Source of the DNA: Pseudoalteromonas sp. P1-9
GTDB taxonomy: Bacteria; Pseudomonadota; Gammaproteobacteria; Enterobacterales; Alteromonadaceae
NCBI RefSeq assembly: GCF_001399975.1
Contig: NZ_LKBD01000009.1
Span: forward strand, 1 to 64,000
Reading direction: 5' to 3'
Length of the DNA: 64,000 nucleotides
Shown here: one piece after another, positions 47,826 to 57,409 of the stretch
Layout: each line of letters begins with the position of its first letter
Numbering within the stretch: the first letter of the stretch is position 1
Position numbers and translations under genes: made by a program
The notes under the pieces: model-generated
What the model saw: only the letters and a program-made list of their open reading frames with translations
Told to the model about the DNA's origin: nothing
Databases searched by the model: none

Positions 47826-48494
47826 GTGACGCAAAAAAATTTATTAAAAGCTGAACGTGTCGCGTTTATTTTAGATGAACTTGAAAAGCGTTACCCAAAT
47901 CCTCCTATCCCGCTTGATCACAACGATCCATATACCTTATTAGTAGCGGTTCTTTTGTCGGCGCAATGTACCGATGAAAGGGTAAATAAAGTCACGCCAA
48001 AACTATGGCAACTAGCCGATAACCCGTTTGATATGGCAATGCAAACAGTTGAGGATATTCAAGTAATTATAAGGCCCTGTGGGCTATCGCCGCAAAAGTC
48101 CAAAGCCATTAAAGTACTGTCTGAAATGCTTGTCGCAAATCATAATGGGCAAGTGCCACAAGATATGGCTATTTTAGAAACGCTGCCAGGTGTGGGCCAT
48201 AAAACAGCAGGTGTTGTAATGGCGCAAGCATTTGGTGTACCGTCGTTTCCAGTCGATACACATATTCACCGTCTTGCACAACGTTGGGGGCTAACCAATG
48301 GTAAAAATGTGGCGCAAACCGAAAAAGATTTAAAGCGACTTTTCCCGAAAGAGCGCTGGAATGATTTGCATCTGCAAATTATCTATTATGGACGTGAGTT
48401 TTGCACTGCGCGTGGATGCCACGGTTTAGTATGCCCGATCTGCACAACTTGTTATCCCAATCGAAAGCATCCTAAAGTGATTAAAAAACCTTAA
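47826..48494 (+). CDS. nth: Endonuclease III (DNA-(apurinic or apyrimidinic site) lyase), variant iron-sulfur loop
   Basis: This base-excision repair glycosylase/lyase acts on oxidised pyrimidines. The frame extends upstream to 47781, but GTG at 47826 (preceded by AGGGATG) avoids overlap with the terminator and gives a normal 222-residue protein. The helix-hairpin-helix has LETLPGVGHKTAGVV (catalytic Lys), and FPVDTHIHRLAQRWG carries the catalytic Asp. The C-terminal iron-sulfur loop reads FCTARGCHGLVCPICTTC. The spacing differs from the C-x6-C-x2-C-x5-C of E. coli Nth. It is not linked to the rnf/rsx operon that carries nth in many gammaproteobacteria, so it may be a second, divergent copy. 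Confidence 0.9.
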   Translation: MTQKNLLKAERVAFILDELEKRYPNPPIPLDHNDPYTLLVAVLLSAQCTDERVNKVTPKLWQLADNPFDMAMQTVEDIQVIIRPCGLSPQKSKAIKVLSEMLVANHNGQVPQDMAILETLPGVGHKTAGVVMAQAFGVPSFPVDTHIHRLAQRWGLTNGKNVAQTEKDLKRLFPKERWNDLHLQIIYYGREFCTARGCHGLVCPICTTCYPNRKHPKVIKKP

Positions 48495-48839
48495 GGTCTG
48501 TTTTATAGTGCAACTTAAGCACTAAGGGAAATAGCGATTTCCTCTTTTGCCTGTATTGCCATTTAGTTCATTTAGGACAAGCAAACTATACTCATTCTGT
48601 TTTGTTAAAAACATAAATTAAAATATCAATAAAGGTAACCAGTCCCAGAATACTTCATATCAATTCGTATGCCGCATTGCTAATACATAAATCGTAATGC
48701 AGCCGAATGCTCTAATATTTATTTATTGAATGTTATATTCAGGTGTAAATATCGTTAACATTTTGAGTGTTAATACCGATACCAAATAGGTATATTAAAT
48801 TTGTAACCTGTTATACAAAACAATAATAAAGGCAGTATT
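48495..48839. other. Intergenic region before the dCache chemoreceptor
   Basis: About 345 AT-rich bases without a credible gene. A short inverted repeat ATACC / GGTAT lies near 48780-48792 and a purine-rich ribosome site (AATAAAGGCAG) precedes the chemoreceptor ATG. I see nothing else of note. Confidence 0.45.
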
Positions 48840-50795
48840 ATGAAAATGCGCACCAAGTTAATTGCGGGATTCGCCATCACCGTAATTGTGCCTATTCTGG
48901 CAATCGCTATGCTCGCACTCTCGCAGGCGAAAAGTGATGGTTTCACCCGATTTTTAGCAACCACCCATGCTGAGATCCGCCAAGTAGAAAAAGGCTTTAA
49001 TCTATTTTTTCAACAAGTTAAACACAATGCTGACTTTTTAGCACAGGCCAATGTTGTAAAAAATGTGCCAACAGATGTCACCACATATATGGGCGCTGAA
49101 AAGTCGATGGACCCGCTGGCAGCAGTGGCCGGTGAGGCAGATATTTTTACTCTGTATGAAACCTTTGGCAAAACCCATCAAGAGTTGCTGTTTGTTTATT
49201 TGGGCACAGAGCAAGGCGGGTTTATTCAATACCCAGCAGAACCACTTGGAAATTACGACCCGCGTCAGCGCCCGTGGTATAAATTAGCACAAAGCGCCAA
49301 AGGCAAAACCGTTATTACCGAACCCTATCAAGGTGTAACAGGACAAGCTATGGTGTCAGTGGCCAAAGCGATTAATAATGACAATGGTCAATTTGTTGGT
49401 GTGCAATCCCTTGATGTGACCTTAGCCACACTGACCGATATTGTATCGAGCATTAATATTGGGGAAACAGGCTATTTAATTTTGGTTGATGGCTCGGGCA
49501 CTGTGCTTGCTGACCCTAAAAATGCTGATAACAATTTTAAAGCTATTTCTGAATTGTCGTCACCGATTTATACATCGCTTGCGGATAGCCTATCAAGCAA
49601 ATCATTTACCATCGAAACCAGTAATAACACGTTAGAAGCAACTACTTATTTTTCAGATGATCTAAATTGGCGTTTTGTGGCTGTCATAGAGCAAGATGAA
49701 ATTCTACAATCTGCATCGGAAATGAAGGTGTTTATAGGCATTATCGCATTGATAATGATTGCACTATTTGTGGTAGTTGGCGTTATCTTAGCCAATCGCA
49801 TTGTTTACCCAATCGAAAAAGTATCTGAAGGCCTAAAAGAAATAGCGCAAGGTGAAGGGGATTTATCGAAACGCCTTGATGTGATTGGCAATGATGAAAT
49901 TAGCCAATTAGCAAAGTGGTTTAATCAGTTCCTATCTACAATTAACGATCTTGTTAAAGATATAAATCATAAATCGCAAATTCTAAATGATGCGGCCACT
50001 GCGTCGGGCGCAAAAGTCACAGAGATTATGAACGCAAGTCACGAGCAAGAGGGAAGCAGTGAAGAAGCTGCAAGAGGCACGGCATCACTTGCTGACGTAG
50101 CAAAACAAGTCTCTGATGATTGTACTATTGCTATGAGTGATATTGTGCAAGCAGAAAACTTTGCTGATGAAGGTAATAATGATGTTAGGCTCGCGGTGAA
50201 TGAAGTAACTAGTTTAAACGACTCGTTAAGCGAATCATCACAGGCCATGACGCAACTTGAAAAAGAAAGTGAAAATATCACCAAGATACTTGATGTGATC
50301 CGTGGAATTGCAGAACAAACCAACTTGTTGGCACTGAATGCGGCGATTGAAGCAGCGCGTGCTGGTGAGCAAGGGCGTGGCTTTGCGGTGGTCGCAGATG
50401 AAGTACGTACACTGGCAAAACGTTCACACGAATCAACCGAAGAAATCGACAAAGTTCTCAACAGCTTAATTGAACAAACCCGCTTGATGTCAGATAAAAT
50501 GGCAAGCAGTGTTACGCGATCACAAGACGCCATCGAAAAGGCAGAAAAAGCACATAACTCGTTTGATGACATTAGTAGTGCGGTTAGTAAAGTTAAGCAA
50601 CTGATTTCACAAATTTCAGATGCCGCGCAGTCTCAGTATGATGCCGCCGATGAGATTAACCGCGACATCACGGGTATTAGCGATTCGGTAAAATACACAG
50701 CTGGTTCTGCCGATGAATTAGCCGAAGGCTCTCAGCAACTCGTTGCATTGTCGGAAGATTTACGCAGCCTAGTAAATCGCTTTCATGTGAACTAA
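48840..50795 (+). CDS. Methyl-accepting chemotaxis protein with a dCache periplasmic sensor
   Basis: This 651-residue chemoreceptor has TM1 at about 7-26 and a double-Cache periplasmic domain at about 35-285 ([51 protein letters not shown]). TM2 lies at about 296-319. HAMP spans about 320-372 and the signalling hairpin has [20 protein letters not shown] at about 489-508. dCache domains of this type usually bind amino acids or organic acids. It probably reports to CheA/CheW encoded elsewhere. It is a single-gene unit with a terminator after it. Confidence 0.95.
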   Translation: MKMRTKLIAGFAITVIVPILAIAMLALSQAKSDGFTRFLATTHAEIRQVEKGFNLFFQQVKHNADFLAQANVVKNVPTDVTTYMGAEKSMDPLAAVAGEADIFTLYETFGKTHQELLFVYLGTEQGGFIQYPAEPLGNYDPRQRPWYKLAQSAKGKTVITEPYQGVTGQAMVSVAKAINNDNGQFVGVQSLDVTLATLTDIVSSINIGETGYLILVDGSGTVLADPKNADNNFKAISELSSPIYTSLADSLSSKSFTIETSNNTLEATTYFSDDLNWRFVAVIEQDEILQSASEMKVFIGIIALIMIALFVVVGVILANRIVYPIEKVSEGLKEIAQGEGDLSKRLDVIGNDEISQLAKWFNQFLSTINDLVKDINHKSQILNDAATASGAKVTEIMNASHEQEGSSEEAARGTASLADVAKQVSDDCTIAMSDIVQAENFADEGNNDVRLAVNEVTSLNDSLSESSQAMTQLEKESENITKILDVIRGIAEQTNLLALNAAIEAARAGEQGRGFAVVADEVRTLAKRSHESTEEIDKVLNSLIEQTRLMSDKMASSVTRSQDAIEKAEKAHNSFDDISSAVSKVKQLISQISDAAQSQYDAADEINRDITGISDSVKYTAGSADELAEGSQQLVALSEDLRSLVNRFHVN

Positions 50796-50807
50796 TACGG
50801 CTATTGG

Positions 50808-50838
50808 GCTTGGCAAATACACAGTTGCCAAGCTTTAA
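50808..50838 (+). terminator. Terminator of the dCache chemoreceptor gene
   Basis: A perfect 9-bp stem GCTTGGCAA / TTGCCAAGC lies 12 bases after the stop and is followed by TTTAATC. Confidence 0.7.
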
Positions 50839-50946
50839 TCTCCCGTTTAAAAAAACCATAAATCTACCTCTATACTTTACCTTTCTGCACATCATAGGGT
50901 GAAAAAGTGGTCTACACTTTAGATGAATCAGCCGTAGGTTAATGCT

Positions 50947-53709
50947 ATGTCACGTTGTGTATTATGTTTTTTTGTTATGTGTTGCTTAGCGTTTTTTGTG
51001 CATGCCAACGAGGTTTCGCTGCCAAAAAATAACGCTGATATTTCTGAAGTGATCCATTTTCTTAAAAAAAATTCCATCAACAGTCCAAAAATAGTCATAA
51101 GTTATATAGAAGACAACAAGTTAACGCAAAAAGCGTTTAGCAATGAAGAGAAAATTAAAGTATTAAGTTATTACGCTCAGGCAAATCAGTTTATAGGCGA
51201 AATTGAAAAAGCCAACGCTATGTTAACTGAAGCATTTACCATAATCAGTAAGAGCTATGTATCAGCTGACACACAGGCAATTGCCTTGTTTGTGCGCGCT
51301 GCAATAAGCAGTGAAACGACACAATACACACAAGCAATAAATGATTTAAATATGATTATTGCACTTTACCCTAAAGATAGTAATAACAAAAATATTGGTA
51401 AGACTTATCAAACCCTCGCAGATACGTATCTACAGATAAATGATTACAAAAATACCTTTGATGCGCTATACAAAAGCCAATTTGTTTTTAAGGCAATTAA
51501 AGATCAAACCATGCTCGCTGTGAGCTATGGTCGCCTTGGTTCGGTGTATCGTTCAATTGGGGATTTCGATAAAGCCCTTGAAAATATGCTTAAATCACTC
51601 AAAGCATTAGAGGGTACCCAGGCTGAAAGGCGAGTTGCTATTACCTATAACAACACCGCAATTATCTATAAAGACTTAGGCCGCTATGATGAAGCGATTA
51701 ACTTACACAAACGGTCGCTCAATCTAAAAGAAAAAATTGGCTATCAGCGTGGCATGGTTTATTCCTACAATAACTTGGGCGAAACGTATCGACTAAAAGG
51801 CGATAAAGTACAAGCGCAGCGCTACTTAGATGAAGCACAAGCCCTTGCGGTAAAGCTTAATAATACTATGTTACTTGGTTCTACTTATTTATATAGAGCA
51901 CGCATAGCTAAAGAAAACAACAAGTTAGAGCAAGCGTTAACGCATCTAGACAATGCCATGACGATTTACCAAAAACGAAATTCGAAAGCTCGTATATCGG
52001 AAGCATGGGTTGAATATGGAGATATTTACTTCGCGCAAGACGATTTTGTAAAAGCTGAAACTAGTTATCAACACGCAATTGAACTAAGTCAGGCTGTGCA
52101 AAAAAATGTCGTGACCTTTGCCGCCTATGAGGGCTTAGTTAACGCGTTAAAACAACAGCAAAATTACCAAAAAGCGCTTAATGCATTAATTGTCTATCAA
52201 GGGTTAAAATCGGCCTTATTTGATAAGCAAAGCCAACAGCGACTTGAATCTTTAATTGTAGAAAATCAATTATTTCACGCACAGCAAAAATTAAAATTGG
52301 CTCAGCAAGAGGGCAAGCTAAAGCAGGCCGAGTTGGAGCGGGTAGAAACGCACCGAAACTGGAGTGCTTTTACCTTGGTTGTTATTTTTATTATTAGCTG
52401 GCTGATATACCGCAAAGTGCAGCAACATAACCGGATTAAAATGGAAGTGCAGGCGCGTGAAGCACTGGAGGAAAGCGAACGAAGACTCAACCTCGCACTT
52501 TGGGGCAGCGGCGATACGCTGTGGGACTGGGACTTAAGCCATGGCGAAATTACTCGTAATAATTTGCCAGTGGAATCCCGTCTTGCGGAGCGAACCTTGG
52601 GCTTAAATACTGAGGCACTTAAAGACTACGTACACCCTGATGATTACCTATCACTTTCTCAAGCATTCGATGCGCATATCAATAAAAAAACACCGTTTTT
52701 TGAAGCAAATTATCGGGTGCTAGACAAACAAGGAGAATGGCGCTGGCTGCTTGATAGGGGCAAAGTAGTTGATACCGATGAACATGGTAAAGCATTGCGC
52801 ATTACCGGAACGCAACGAGATATTACAAAACTAAAGCAACAAGAAGTTGCGCTATTAGAGTTAAACAGCGAGCTTGAGCAGCGCGTTGCGCAAAGAACGA
52901 CTGAACTTGCAACAATGAATCAGCAACTGATGCATACAATTGAAAAATTAGAAGTTGCTCAGGAGTACATTATTGAAGCCGAAAAACACGCAGCACTAGG
53001 CAGCATGGTTGCGGGGCTTGCCCATGAAATAAATACGCCTCTTGGCACTGCCATTACTGCGGTAAGTCATCTTAAAATGCAAACAGTGACCACTGAGTCA
53101 CAATTTAAAAGTAAAACCTTATCAAGCCAAGCGTTTGAGAGTTTCTTAAATGATGTAAATAACAGTAGCGAATTAATTGAAAGTGGGGTTGGTAAGGCTG
53201 GCGAACTGGTAGAGCGGTTTAAACTGCTTGCCGGTAAAAATAGCGAACAAAAGCCGACTGTAATAAACCTTTCGACCCTATTATTAGAAAGCTTTAAAGT
53301 GGCGTTAAACACGCTGCAACGTGACCCTGAAACTGCCAACTTAACCATCAGTGGTGATGTGGAGTTAGTTAGTTTTGCGGCAACATTAGCGCAAGTATTT
53401 AATATTATTGTAGAAAATGCGTTACTGCATGCTGATGTACCGTATGTAGAAATAACCTGTGAACTGTCTAAAGTAGGCTCAGGTGTTGAAATAAATTTTT
53501 ATGATAACGGTAAAAACATTGAGGTTGGCGATGAAAAACGGATATTTGAACCTTTCTATACACGAAAACGTCAGTGCGGATATGCAGGACTTGGTTTGCA
53601 CATTGCCTACAATAATGTAACACAAGACCTTAATGGCAGTATTGAGTGTTACCGCGATGCAAGCAAAGGGCTCGGATATAAAATAAAGTTACCCTCTATT
53701 GAAAATTAA
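50947..53709 (+). CDS. TPR-sensor histidine kinase with a PAS domain, adjacent to csgD
   Basis: This 920-residue membrane kinase has a signal peptide (about 1-20) and a periplasmic domain with about eight tetratricopeptide repeats (about 30-430, for example SYNNLGETYRLKGDKVQAQR). One membrane helix lies at about 474-492 (FTLVVIFIISWLIYRKV). A cytoplasmic PAS/PAC domain at about 515-630 contains YRVLDKQGEWRWLLDRGK. A coiled coil is followed by a HisKA-like dimerisation region with phospho-acceptor His in VAGLAHEINTPLG, and a C-terminal HATPase with EPFYTRKRQCGYAGLGLHIA. No response regulator follows directly. The next gene, 397 bases on, is the curli regulator csgD, so curli control is plausible but unproven. 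Confidence 0.9.
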   Translation: MSRCVLCFFVMCCLAFFVHANEVSLPKNNADISEVIHFLKKNSINSPKIVISYIEDNKLTQKAFSNEEKIKVLSYYAQANQFIGEIEKANAMLTEAFTIISKSYVSADTQAIALFVRAAISSETTQYTQAINDLNMIIALYPKDSNNKNIGKTYQTLADTYLQINDYKNTFDALYKSQFVFKAIKDQTMLAVSYGRLGSVYRSIGDFDKALENMLKSLKALEGTQAERRVAITYNNTAIIYKDLGRYDEAINLHKRSLNLKEKIGYQRGMVYSYNNLGETYRLKGDKVQAQRYLDEAQALAVKLNNTMLLGSTYLYRARIAKENNKLEQALTHLDNAMTIYQKRNSKARISEAWVEYGDIYFAQDDFVKAETSYQHAIELSQAVQKNVVTFAAYEGLVNALKQQQNYQKALNALIVYQGLKSALFDKQSQQRLESLIVENQLFHAQQKLKLAQQEGKLKQAELERVETHRNWSAFTLVVIFIISWLIYRKVQQHNRIKMEVQAREALEESERRLNLALWGSGDTLWDWDLSHGEITRNNLPVESRLAERTLGLNTEALKDYVHPDDYLSLSQAFDAHINKKTPFFEANYRVLDKQGEWRWLLDRGKVVDTDEHGKALRITGTQRDITKLKQQEVALLELNSELEQRVAQRTTELATMNQQLMHTIEKLEVAQEYIIEAEKHAALGSMVAGLAHEINTPLGTAITAVSHLKMQTVTTESQFKSKTLSSQAFESFLNDVNNSSELIESGVGKAGELVERFKLLAGKNSEQKPTVINLSTLLLESFKVALNTLQRDPETANLTISGDVELVSFAATLAQVFNIIVENALLHADVPYVEITCELSKVGSGVEINFYDNGKNIEVGDEKRIFEPFYTRKRQCGYAGLGLHIAYNNVTQDLNGSIECYRDASKGLGYKIKLPSIEN

Positions 53710-54106
53710 AAATTTAGCTGGCTAGATGTTGAGATTTAATAATATCTAGACGTCTTGATTGCCTATTTTAAGTACAAAATGAAACGCGAGAATACAAGTG
53801 TTTCAAACAACGAGTAAACATCTAAGTGTTTATTTATCAATCGGTTATGCCTAAATTAACGATGTGCTTTTATCATTTCTAAACGTCATTAAATGCGTTT
53901 AAATATCGAGGATTTACAACTAAGGTTTAATTGCGTTTTATGCCTTACACTTTTCTAGTATAAAGTTGCTAATTTACCTCAATATGAAAAGAATTTTAGT
54001 ACCCGTTTTAATTACATATTGTTATAACTTATTGTTTTACTTGCGGTGTAAAATCACATAATCTGGAGATGGCATTCTTATGACAATTAACTAAAGGACG
54101 TTATAA
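53710..54106. other. Leader and promoter region of csgD
   Basis: About 400 AT-rich bases with no credible gene. Several TTAC/TAGTAT promoter-like matches occur (for example TTACAC ... TAGTATAAAG around 53945-53965). A strong AAAGGACG ribosome site precedes the GTG at 54107. A long csgD leader is typical, as this regulator integrates many signals, but no specific site could be assigned. Confidence 0.5.
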
Positions 54107-54805
54107 GTGACAAGGACGAAATCTCAAGTTTACTTACAAGTTGCCGCTAATGCGCAACAACAAAACACAACGGAAATTCTACTTAAAGTACTCGAAACAT
54201 TGTGCTTAAACGTAAAGGTAGAGTCGCTGTTCCCAGCAATAATCGATTCATCGGACAGTGCAGAACTGTATTTAATTTGCGCTAAAGATGCGCCGTGGAA
54301 TGATATGTTGCCCAGCGCGCTTATTAATCTGGCGCGTCATCATAAAGTAGTGATTTATGACGCGCATAAAGATAATATTTGCGAACAATTACTACTGCTC
54401 GCTAATGTTAAAGGTGTTTTTTACCAAAACGATACACCCGATGTATTGTTTAAAGGCGTACAAAAAGTACTGAACAGCGAGTTGTGGTTTCAACGTGGTG
54501 CAATTTGTGATGCATTTTCAAATCTGTTGGCGCTACAGTTACAACGGCAAGATAGCAGTGGGCACAACGAAGCGTTAGATAAGCTTACCAACCGCGAACG
54601 CACAATTATTCGCTTGGTGTCGCAAGGCGCACAAAATAAAGACGTTGCTGAGCAGCTGCATATTAGTGACCATACGGTCAAAACCCACCTTTACAGTGCG
54701 TTTCGCAAAACCAAAGCGCGAAACCGCATTGAATTGGTTAACTGGGCACAACAGTTTTTGCCTTCGCTGGTTAAAAGCGGCATTGATATTAGTCATCAAA
54801 GTTAA
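54107..54805 (+). CDS. csgD: CsgD-family LuxR-type transcriptional regulator of curli genes
   Basis: This 232-residue protein starts at GTG with AAAGGACG upstream. The N-terminal half (about 1-145) is an atypical receiver-like domain without the usual phospho-acceptor Asp pattern. The C-terminal LuxR helix-turn-helix (about 160-225) reads LTNRERTIIRLVSQGAQNKD, then VAEQLHISDHTVKTHLYSAF. This matches CsgD, which switches on csgBA and other biofilm genes. It lies between a sensor kinase and the csg genes and ends at a strong terminator. The identity rests on both domain layout and context. Confidence 0.85.
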   Translation: MTRTKSQVYLQVAANAQQQNTTEILLKVLETLCLNVKVESLFPAIIDSSDSAELYLICAKDAPWNDMLPSALINLARHHKVVIYDAHKDNICEQLLLLANVKGVFYQNDTPDVLFKGVQKVLNSELWFQRGAICDAFSNLLALQLQRQDSSGHNEALDKLTNRERTIIRLVSQGAQNKDVAEQLHISDHTVKTHLYSAFRKTKARNRIELVNWAQQFLPSLVKSGIDISHQS

Positions 54806-54874
54806 ATCCAAGAAATAGCGCTTTTGGATAGCTATGGCAATCGCTTAAGTGATTGACATTTAGCATAAAACGAG

Positions 54875-54909
54875 AAAAATCCGATGAATTAACAGCATCG
54901 GATTTTTTT
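54875..54909 (+). terminator. Rho-independent terminator of csgD
   Basis: The stem AAAAATCCGATG / CATCGGATTTTT has an eight-base loop and a T-run, about 70 bases after the csgD stop. Confidence 0.88.
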
Positions 54910-54992
54910 ATACTTATTTTTAGGGTAATACACCAACTTCATGATGTTAAAATTATTACTTGGAAACTAAAAAAGTTTTTAACGGGGGTTAG

Positions 54993-55670
54993 ATGAGGTT
55001 ATTTAAACTAGCGATGACCGCTACAGGTATTTTGTTACTGTCATCTATGCTTTTTTACAATAAGCATGGGATTGCATGTGAGGCTGCTCCGCTGCTTGGG
55101 TTTGAGCAAATTGATGCGGAAATTTATGTCGATGCGACATTAAGTCAAACAGAACGAGACGCCCTGATAACCTTTGTTGATAAAGCGCAAGAAAGGGTTA
55201 GTGCAGCTTTTGGTGATATGAGTTCAAAACCTCGTTATATAGTGACAAAAAAGAGTGCTCAATTTGGCTTTAACCCAACAGGTATGGCCAGAAGCTCATT
55301 AACACGAGAGTGTGTTTTTATTGGTCCTAAAGGCATCAATGTCGATGTTATCGCCCATGAAACGTCTCATGCAGAAGTGTTTTATCGCGCAAATTTTATA
55401 ACTCAAACGTTCAAAATCAAACCATGGTTGCTGGAAGGGGCTGGCACATATGTTGATTACAGAGCCGCCCTAAAGTTAGAAAATATTGCGCTCGATAAAG
55501 CTTTAGTAGAAAAAGTAACAATGTTATCCGATTTTTCGCCAAGCGATACATGGGCTTATCAAGCATCACGAGTTGCATTTGAGAGCATAGACCCTAAAAC
55601 ATTTTATAAAGGCATCGAGCGGTTAAACGAAGGTGAAAGTTTCGAATCGGTTTTTGGTTATGCCAACTAG
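54993..55670 (+). CDS. Exported HExxH metallopeptidase-like protein within the curli locus
   Basis: This 225-residue protein has an N-terminal hydrophobic leader (about 4-22, then HGIACEAAP). A gluzincin-like core carries HETSH in VDVIAHETSHAEVFYR at about 122-137. The downstream acidic motif WLLEGAGTYVDYRA supplies the candidate third zinc ligand (Glu). The preceding region has two Cys residues, one in TRECVFIG and one in the leader-proximal segment. I cannot assign a family by name. It sits between csgD and csgG, so an accessory role in curli assembly or maturation is an open possibility. An unrelated insertion is equally possible. Confidence 0.75.
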   Translation: MRLFKLAMTATGILLLSSMLFYNKHGIACEAAPLLGFEQIDAEIYVDATLSQTERDALITFVDKAQERVSAAFGDMSSKPRYIVTKKSAQFGFNPTGMARSSLTRECVFIGPKGINVDVIAHETSHAEVFYRANFITQTFKIKPWLLEGAGTYVDYRAALKLENIALDKALVEKVTMLSDFSPSDTWAYQASRVAFESIDPKTFYKGIERLNEGESFESVFGYAN

Positions 55671-55694
55671 CGCGTATTTAGGTTAAGTCAAAAA

Positions 55695-55735
55695 GTAATC
55701 ATGCCAACTTTTTACCATGTTTAAGTCGGCATGAT
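55695..55735. terminator. Inverted repeat between the HExxH gene and csgG
   Basis: ATCATGCC / GGCATGAT can pair around a loop of about 20 bases between the two convergent genes. No strong T-run follows on either strand, so termination is only possible. Confidence 0.4.
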
Positions 55736-55760
55736 GCGTGTTAATTTTCGCCTCGCGCAA

Positions 55761-56975
55761 TTAGCTCGACTTTAAATTGATAATCACACGTCTGTCGAAA
55801 AATAAACCTTCGTTATCTGCTGTGTCGTACTGCGCATCATCATCACCGCGGGCCATAATACTTACGCGCTCTTTGGCAATGCCGTTAGTAATGAGGTAGT
55901 TGGCGATGGCATTTGAGCGAGCAAGCGAGAGCGCATGATTGCTTTGGTCGTCACCACGTTTGTCGGCGTAACCAAATAGTTCAACGTGAGCTGATTTTTG
56001 CTGTGATAATAACGCTAATACCTGCTCTAATTGGGTATTATATAGCGGTTCGATTTCAGCGGTTGCCGTTCTAAATTGCACCATAAATGAAATGCTTGGT
56101 GCTACGTTACGTTTTGCAATTTGTGCTTTTTGCTGTTTTGCTTTTAACGCGGCAAGTTGCAGCTGTTTTTGCTGACGTGCTTTAGCAAGGGCAATGCTTT
56201 GCTGTTTAGTAGTCCACACCCCTTTATCAATACCTTTATGCACCAATTCAGAGAGTGCTTTTTCAATCGCCTGTTTGACACAAATATGCATTGGTTCGTT
56301 TTCACTAAAGCCCGCTTCCGCTTCGGCTAAACGTTTGTAGCTTACATAACGGAAAAAGCCTGCACGCATTTCTACGCTGAGTACTTTTTTGGTGGTCGCA
56401 ACGGAAAGCAACACTTGCCCGGTACGCACATCAACCGCGCGCAGGTAAATTGAAATAATGTCTTCGCGATATAACTCAGATGCACCAATACCAAAATATT
56501 CGGCACCCAAACCACCAGTTTTTACGTTTGAGTCATAGCTAATCACACCGCCTTCAAGGATAATTTTTGCTGTGGTCAGTGGCGGTAATTGGGCAGCTTC
56601 ATCTTCTTTGTTGGATAGCGCTGCACGCACAATTTTTCGTTCGGTGAGAATGTTTTGCAGGCCCTCACGTTCAACCGGAATAAACCAATCTGACTCGTGC
56701 AGTGCTTGCACTAAAATCGAGTTCGCCCCTTGCGTTACTGCGGTAGAAAATGAACTGACATTGGTTTGCGGTTTGTATTGTCCGGTTTGGTCGCGAAAAG
56801 AATAAACCGATACAGGAATGCTGCCAGCGGGCGCGGGAAGACCACTCAGCTCACTAAAGGTTTTTGTTTGAGCAAGCTGCTGTGCCACTTCAAGCTCGGG
56901 TGGTAAGGTTTTTTTGATGGTGCTGCAACCTGCTAATAACACCAACACAATACTAATAAATACACGCCAAATCAT
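55761..56975 (-). CDS. csgG: Curli secretion channel CsgG fused to a C-terminal OmpA-like domain
   Basis: This 404-residue outer-membrane lipoprotein has lipobox LLAGC at about 13-17 and the CsgG domain at about 25-265 (PVSVYSFRDQTGQYKPQ, WFIPVEREGLQNILTER, GGVISYDSNVKTGGLGAEYF, YREDIISIYLRAVDVRTGQV). CsgG forms a nonameric pore that exports curlin subunits. After an Ala/Lys/Gln-rich linker (about 262-292) comes an OmpA-like peptidoglycan-binding domain (about 300-404), with GYADKRGDDQSN, LSLARSNAIANYL and a final DRRVIINL. E. coli CsgG has about 277 residues and lacks this domain. The start overlaps the csgF stop by four bases. Confidence 0.93.
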   Translation of the reverse strand: MIWRVFISIVLVLLAGCSTIKKTLPPELEVAQQLAQTKTFSELSGLPAPAGSIPVSVYSFRDQTGQYKPQTNVSSFSTAVTQGANSILVQALHESDWFIPVEREGLQNILTERKIVRAALSNKEDEAAQLPPLTTAKIILEGGVISYDSNVKTGGLGAEYFGIGASELYREDIISIYLRAVDVRTGQVLLSVATTKKVLSVEMRAGFFRYVSYKRLAEAEAGFSENEPMHICVKQAIEKALSELVHKGIDKGVWTTKQQSIALAKARQQKQLQLAALKAKQQKAQIAKRNVAPSISFMVQFRTATAEIEPLYNTQLEQVLALLSQQKSAHVELFGYADKRGDDQSNHALSLARSNAIANYLITNGIAKERVSIMARGDDDAQYDTADNEGLFFDRRVIINLKSS

Positions 56976-57409
56976 TCGCCAAACCTCGGTACTTCAACAA
57001 CCACTACTTCGCCCGTAACCATATTGGTGATTTGCACCGTGATGGTGTCGCTACCACTGGTTAAGATTTGAATTTCATAGTCACCGCTGGTGAAAATGGA
57101 GTCTTGATTGAACATGCTGTCTTCTACACCTTCACCAAACGCGAGATCGGTGATTTCGCGCACCATGCGGTTAATATAAGAACGCTCTAATGATTCTTGA
57201 AATTTTTCGGCGTAGGTTTTTTCGTTGATGGGCGCACGGTGTTTGTTTTGTGATTGTGCTTTATTTAGCAGCATCGCGCCATTGAGCGGACTGCCACCAA
57301 AACTTGGATTAACCGGCGTATACACCAACTCGGTGCTGACAACACGGCTTGAAAATACCAATAAAACGCTGCTTACTATTATTTTATTTATCATTTTTAT
57401 GGTTACCAT
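56972..57409 (-). CDS. csgF: Curli assembly protein CsgF
   Basis: This 145-residue secreted accessory protein has a hydrophobic leader at about 6-24 and the CsgF hallmark ELVYTPVNPSFGGSPLNGAM directly after cleavage. That segment plugs the CsgG channel in E. coli. The C-terminal domain (EIQILTSGSDTITVQITNM) is the surface part that helps nucleation by CsgB. The ATG at 57409 overlaps the csgE stop; an in-frame ATG at 57394 (MINKIIVSS) is an alternative start with a more usual signal peptide. It overlaps csgG by four bases. Confidence 0.93.
   Translation of the reverse strand: MVTIKMINKIIVSSVLLVFSSRVVSTELVYTPVNPSFGGSPLNGAMLLNKAQSQNKHRAPINEKTYAEKFQESLERSYINRMVREITDLAFGEGVEDSMFNQDSIFTSGDYEIQILTSGSDTITVQITNMVTGEVVVVEVPRFGE

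Noticed and set aside
50039-50572. Minus-strand frame of 177 codons opposite the dCache chemoreceptor
   Set aside because: It is Ser/Ala/Cys-rich and antisense to the conserved signalling domain, so a shadow of its codon pattern.
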